A stretch of 64,000 nt of DNA. It comes from Haliea sp040221975. Lineage in GTDB: Bacteria; Pseudomonadota; Gammaproteobacteria; Pseudomonadales; Halieaceae. Of the stretch, positions 60,688-64,000 are shown one piece after another. The notes below the pieces were generated by a model that worked only from the letters and a program-made list of their open reading frames with translations, made no database searches and had not been told where the DNA came from. The first letter of the stretch is position 1; each line of letters begins with the position of its first letter. Both the position numbers and the translations under genes were made by a program. Location of the stretch: NCBI GenBank assembly GCA_040221975.1, contig JAVJWR010000002.1, positions 67,555 to 131,554 on the forward strand, given 5' to 3'.

Positions 60688-62055
60688 TCAGGGTGCCGGT
60701 GCGGAATCTCCGGTTTCGCGGCTGTTCAGTGCCAGCCTGTTTTCAGACTGCAGGCCTGCGAGTTGGCGGGAGGTGTTGGCGATAGTGGCCTTGAATGCTG
60801 GAATTTCGGCGGCCGCGAGCATCTTCGCCTTGGGCAGCTCCTGGTGCACTTTGCGCGGGTCGCGGTGGCGGCCGTCGATCAGGAATTCATAGTGCAGGTG
60901 GGGGCCAGTTGCCGCGCCGGTGGAGCCCACTGTACCAATTACCTGGCCCTGGGCAACACGTTGCCCCTCCTTGGCCTTGCGCTGGTGGAGGTGCAGATAA
61001 CGGGTGACATAGCGGTCACCGTGCTGCACAAAAATGTAATTGCCGTTGGCCCGGGTGTAGCCGGCCTTGATCACGCGACCATCGCCAGCGGAATAGACCG
61101 GGGTGCCGGTAGGGGCAGCATAGTCCGTGCCGCGGTGCGGACGGGTGGTTTTGTAGATCGGGTGCAAGCGACGCGGGTTGTAGTTGGAGCTGATGCGGGT
61201 GAAGTCGACCGGTGCCAGCAGAAAGGCCTTGCGCATGCTTTCGCCGTCTTCATTGTAGTAGACCACGTCGCCTTCCTTGTCCTCGTAACGGAAGGCATTG
61301 AAGGTCTTGCCGCGGTTGGTAAAGGAGGCGGCGAGGATGGTGCCGTCGCGATACTTTTCGCCATCCAGGTACAACTCTTCGTAGATGACGTGGAATGTGT
61401 CACCCTTGCGGGGGTCCTGCACGAAATCGATGACGCCGCCGAAAATGTTGGCCAGGTCCAGGATCAGGGTATTGGAGAGCCCGGCGTCCTTGCCTGCCAT
61501 GAACAGGGAAGAGGTGATCTCGGCACTGACCCAGGATTCATGCAGTTCGGTCTGGCGAAAGTCCCGCTCCGTTGCAAAGCCGTCATCGGTGCGCCGGTAG
61601 GTAACGGACTCCAGCGGCGAGATGACATGCCGTACAGCCTGCAGGGTGCCGTCACCTGCGGTTTCGAAGGCGATGGTCTGCCCCGGATAGATTCGCGACA
61701 GGGCCTTGCCTTCCGGCGCCTCGTTGACCACCCGGTAGACATCAGTGTTGCTGAAGCCGGCGCGCTTGAAGATCAGTGACAGGTTGTCGCCGCGGCGCAC
61801 AGTCTGCTCTTCCCAGGCCGGCGCGGTTGTGGTTTCCGGGGCTGGTGCCGCTGTCGGCACCAATGGCTGCCGCGGATTCACCGCAATGGGCTGGAGAATG
61901 TCACTGTCCAGTTCAAAGCCGAGGTCCGCCGTGTCCTCGCGGTTGGCGTTGACGTCGCCAGAGGGGGTCAGGATGGTGGCTGCCGCAACGAGGACAGAGA
62001 GCAGGCCGACTGCCAGCAAGTGTTTGCGGGGCAGCCGCTTCGTGTCTGCTGGCAT
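60688..62055 (-). CDS. LysM/OapA-like M23 family murein endopeptidase
   Basis: 455 residues from ATG 62055, which has GGGGAG 8 bases upstream. A much longer open frame continues antisense to tyrS and is not a gene. A membrane anchor near LAVGLLSVLVAAATI leads to an OapA/LysM domain (VRRGDNLSLIFKRAGFS). The M23 domain has HRGTDYAAPTGTPV and HLHYEF, the zinc ligands. It is likely MepM-like, cutting cross-links for wall growth. Confidence 0.9.
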   Translation of the reverse strand: MPADTKRLPRKHLLAVGLLSVLVAAATILTPSGDVNANREDTADLGFELDSDILQPIAVNPRQPLVPTAAPAPETTTAPAWEEQTVRRGDNLSLIFKRAGFSNTDVYRVVNEAPEGKALSRIYPGQTIAFETAGDGTLQAVRHVISPLESVTYRRTDDGFATERDFRQTELHESWVSAEITSSLFMAGKDAGLSNTLILDLANIFGGVIDFVQDPRKGDTFHVIYEELYLDGEKYRDGTILAASFTNRGKTFNAFRYEDKEGDVVYYNEDGESMRKAFLLAPVDFTRISSNYNPRRLHPIYKTTRPHRGTDYAAPTGTPVYSAGDGRVIKAGYTRANGNYIFVQHGDRYVTRYLHLHQRKAKEGQRVAQGQVIGTVGSTGAATGPHLHYEFLIDGRHRDPRKVHQELPKAKMLAAAEIPAFKATIANTSRQLAGLQSENRLALNSRETGDSAPAP

Positions 62056-62250
62056 GGATGTCGCTCCCCGGTGATTTCCCAATTTGCGCATAATCGTTGT
62101 TAGCTGTGCCCTATAGGCCATTGAGTATATAAAAGATTCCGGCGTTCTGACAGAGCCTGGAGGAACATAAGATTTGCTTTTTTTCAGCCGTATTGTATGG
62201 TTTGCGCCCCTCAAAAGGCCATCTTGGCCAACAGATCCTGGAGTCGTTCG

Positions 62251-63546
62251 ATGAGTAGTGCCCTGCTGACCGACCTCAAGGCCCGAGGCCTGATTTTCCA
62301 GGTGGCCGGCGAAGACCAGTTGCCAGCCTGGCTGGATGGCGGCACGCGTACCTTGTATTGCGGTTTTGACCCTACCGCCGACAGCCTGCATATCGGCTCC
62401 CTCGTGCCCTTGCTCATGCTGCGCCGCTTCCAGTTGGCGGGCCACCGGCCCCTGGCCCTTGTGGGCGGCGCCACCGGACTTATTGGCGACCCGTCTTTCA
62501 AGGCCCAGGAGCGCCAGCTCAATACCCCGGATGTCATTGCCGGCTGGGTGGAGAAGATTCACCAGCAGGTATCCCGCTTCATCGATTTTGATGCCGGCCC
62601 GGTGTCCGCGGAGGTGGTCAACAACCTGGACTGGACCCAGGGCATGGATGTCCTGACCTTCCTGCGGGATGTCGGCAAGCATTTCTCGGTGAACGCCATG
62701 ATCCAGAAGGAATCGGTCAGGCAGCGCATTGAGCGCGAGGGTAGCGGTATCAGTTTTACCGAATTCACCTACATGATCCTGCAGTCCTTCGACTTTGCCG
62801 AACTCAGCCGTCGTTATGACTGCAGTCTGCAGCTGGGCGGGTCTGACCAGTGGGGTAACATCACCGGCGGTATTGACCTGGCCCGGCGCATGTACGGCAA
62901 GCAGGTTTTCGGGCTGACCATGCCACTCATCACCAAGGCAGACGGTACCAAATTCGGCAAGACCGAGTCCGGCACTGTCTGGCTGGACCCTGCTCGCACT
63001 TCTCCCTATGCCTTCTACCAATTCTGGCTGAATACAGCGGATGTGGATGTTTACCGATTCCTGAAGTACTTCACCTTCCTGCCGGTGGCTGCCATTGATG
63101 CGCTGCAGCGTGCCGACGAGGAGCGGCAGGGGCGGCCCGAGGCCCAGGCAGTGCTGGCGCGCGAGGTAACCCTGCTGGTGCACGGAGACGCGGGGCTCAG
63201 CGCGGCGCAGCGCATTACCGAGGCCTTGTTCAGTGGCGATCTGGGGCAGCTGTCGGAGAGCGACCTGGAACAATTGCGCCAGGACGGCCTCCCTGCCAGT
63301 GCCCTGGCAGCGGGATCGCTGCCAGCCACCCTGACCCAGCTGCTTGCCGATGCGGGCATGGCGGCTTCCGGGAAGCAGGTAAAGGACGCCCTGGGCCGGA
63401 AAGCGGTTTTCGTCAATGGCCGCGCCCTGGGCTGGGAAGACAATGAGCGGGTGGCGCAATGCCTGGATCGCAGCCTGGCGCTCCATGGCCGCTTTTTCCT
63501 CGCGCGTCTGGGCAAGAAGAAGTACCACCTGTTCGAGCTCCTGTGA
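62251..63546 (+). CDS. tyrS: Tyrosyl-tRNA synthetase
   Basis: 431 residues from ATG 62251 (GGAG 7 bases before it). YCGFDPTADSLHIGSLVPLL holds the HIGH-like HIGS (47-50), GGSDQWGNITGGIDL reads the tyrosine pocket, and TKFGKTESGTVWLD carries the KMSKS-like KFGKT. An S4 RNA-binding domain ends the protein. It is the TyrRS form of pseudomonads. An rRNA operon follows, as in Pseudomonas. Confidence 0.96.
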   Translation: MSSALLTDLKARGLIFQVAGEDQLPAWLDGGTRTLYCGFDPTADSLHIGSLVPLLMLRRFQLAGHRPLALVGGATGLIGDPSFKAQERQLNTPDVIAGWVEKIHQQVSRFIDFDAGPVSAEVVNNLDWTQGMDVLTFLRDVGKHFSVNAMIQKESVRQRIEREGSGISFTEFTYMILQSFDFAELSRRYDCSLQLGGSDQWGNITGGIDLARRMYGKQVFGLTMPLITKADGTKFGKTESGTVWLDPARTSPYAFYQFWLNTADVDVYRFLKYFTFLPVAAIDALQRADEERQGRPEAQAVLAREVTLLVHGDAGLSAAQRITEALFSGDLGQLSESDLEQLRQDGLPASALAAGSLPATLTQLLADAGMAASGKQVKDALGRKAVFVNGRALGWEDNERVAQCLDRSLALHGRFFLARLGKKKYHLFELL

Positions 63547-63612
63547 TGTCTCGGTCGGGGCGCATGAAAGCTGGCAAATCCGGGATAACCTGACTATTTT
63601 TTGCAAAGGGTA

Positions 63613-63641
63613 TTGCGCGCGTCCGATCCGCTGCGTATAGT
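63613..63641 (+). promoter_or_regulatory. Upstream rRNA operon promoter (P1)
   Basis: TTGCGC (63613-63618), 17 bases, TATAGT (63636-63641). About 70 bases after the tyrS stop. The stretch before it is A/T-rich (TGACTATTTTTTGCAAA), like an UP element. Confidence 0.5.
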
Positions 63642-63775
63642 TCGCCTCCCTTCGCAGTGGCAGCGGCGCAAAGCCCGCGAAGAGGGCCTGGATTCCCTTT
63701 GCTATCAATCAGTTGGGTTATAAAGGTAAGGTGAGTTACCGGCAGCGGCTGCCAGCAGAAAATTGCAAATAGCTG

Positions 63776-63803
63776 TTGCCAAGCGGACGCTCATCGGTAT
63801 AAT
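63776..63803 (+). promoter_or_regulatory. Main rRNA operon promoter (P2)
   Basis: TTGCCA (63776-63781), 16 bases, TATAAT (63798-63803). ACGCGTCCC follows, a GC-rich discriminator of the kind that gives stringent control. AAAATTGCAAAT upstream may be an UP element. Fis, encoded in this window, is a likely activator. Confidence 0.75.
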
Positions 63804-63862
63804 ACGCGTCCCTGTTAGAGGCTACGGCCTGCGACAGAAACCATGGCCCCGGCGGCTCTGGG

Positions 63863-63875
63863 TTATTTAACAAAG
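63863..63875 (+). promoter_or_regulatory. rRNA boxA antitermination element
   Basis: TTATTTAACAAAG closely follows the boxA consensus (GCTCTTTAACAA) and lies about 60 bases after P2, in the leader of the rRNA operon. Confidence 0.65.
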
Positions 63876-63896
63876 AAACGAAGACAGATGTGTGGG

Positions 63897-63939
63897 CACT
63901 TGTTGGGATAGTTGTACGACTATTCAGACACAACAAGTG
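63897..63939 (+). other. rRNA leader hairpin
   Basis: CACTTGTTG (63897-63905) pairs with CAACAAGTG (63931-63939), and GATAGT (63907-63912) with ACTAT (63919-63923). It is a stable leader stem downstream of boxA, possibly a processing or antitermination structure. The 16S gene itself begins beyond the window; the last bases are still leader. Confidence 0.6.
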
Positions 63940-64000
63940 ACTCATCGATTCATTTAATGAATATATGATTTCGAATTGTGTCTGAGCCGAGATTTGGGTG

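Noticed and set aside
62056..63708. Leftward extension of the M23 peptidase frame to over 1000 codons
   Set aside because: The extra part is antisense to tyrS and lacks any domain. A good ribosome-binding site and start exist at 62055.

Overview
The window looks like the chromosome of a Gram-negative gammaproteobacterium of the Pseudomonas/Cellvibrionales type, and probably a marine one. That is an inference from gene order, not from a database search. The supporting blocks are lptD-surA-pdxA divergent from amgK-murU; rpe-trpE and trpG-trpD-trpC followed by crp/vfr, an OsmC-like gene and coq7; the run aroQ-accB-accC-prmA-dusB-fis-purH-purD; hemB-hemL-hemJ; and argC...erpA-anmK-M23 peptidase-tyrS followed by an rRNA operon leader. 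REP-like palindromes opening with GTAGGAGC also recall pseudomonads. Most of the housekeeping sequence is GC-rich.

Positions 1-15162 are a surface-polysaccharide locus. The first part (1-4631) carries two sulfotransferases, a Wzx-type flippase, an FkbM methyltransferase and a family 2 glycosyltransferase. A decayed stretch (4653-7314) holds the wrecks of a GT4 glycosyltransferase, a nucleotide-sugar dehydrogenase (TviB/WbpO-like) and a UDP-GlcNAc C4-epimerase (TviC/WbpP-like). A more AT-rich segment (7504-10024) has an intact GT4 gene and a Wzy-like polymerase. The last part (10017-15162) is a compact module of a PglA-like GT4, a LegC-type aminotransferase, a 4,6-dehydratase, a PglC-like initiating phosphoglycosyltransferase and a GNAT acetyltransferase. 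It would make and attach a bacillosamine-type 4-amino-4,6-dideoxy sugar.

Positions 15163-19410 are accessory sequence: two overlapping genes for unrecognised membrane proteins, a small coiled-coil protein inside a duplicated repeat element, and a broken DUF4160/DUF2442 pair. This material abuts pdxA where pseudomonads usually carry ksgA-apaG.

Positions 19411-63546 are core genome: outer-membrane biogenesis (LptD, SurA), peptidoglycan recycling and synthesis (AmgK, MurU, PBP1b with a TPR lipoprotein, AnmK, M23 peptidase), tryptophan, purine, fatty acid, heme and arginine biosynthesis, copper and thiol chemistry (PCuAC protein, DsbD), DNA polymerase II, a bactofilin, ErpA and TyrS. The window ends in the promoter and antitermination leader of an rRNA operon.

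The most notable points are REP elements whose ends supply the stop codons of three different genes and that contain 45-bp expandable units; a bacillosamine-like module whose initiating transferase has Asn-Glu where Asp-Glu is expected; a four-copy pentapeptide expansion inside PdxA; a duplicated repeat element carrying a coiled-coil gene; and a strong IscR-like site over the erpA promoter. I see no CRISPR array, complete insertion sequence, prophage or recognised defence system.
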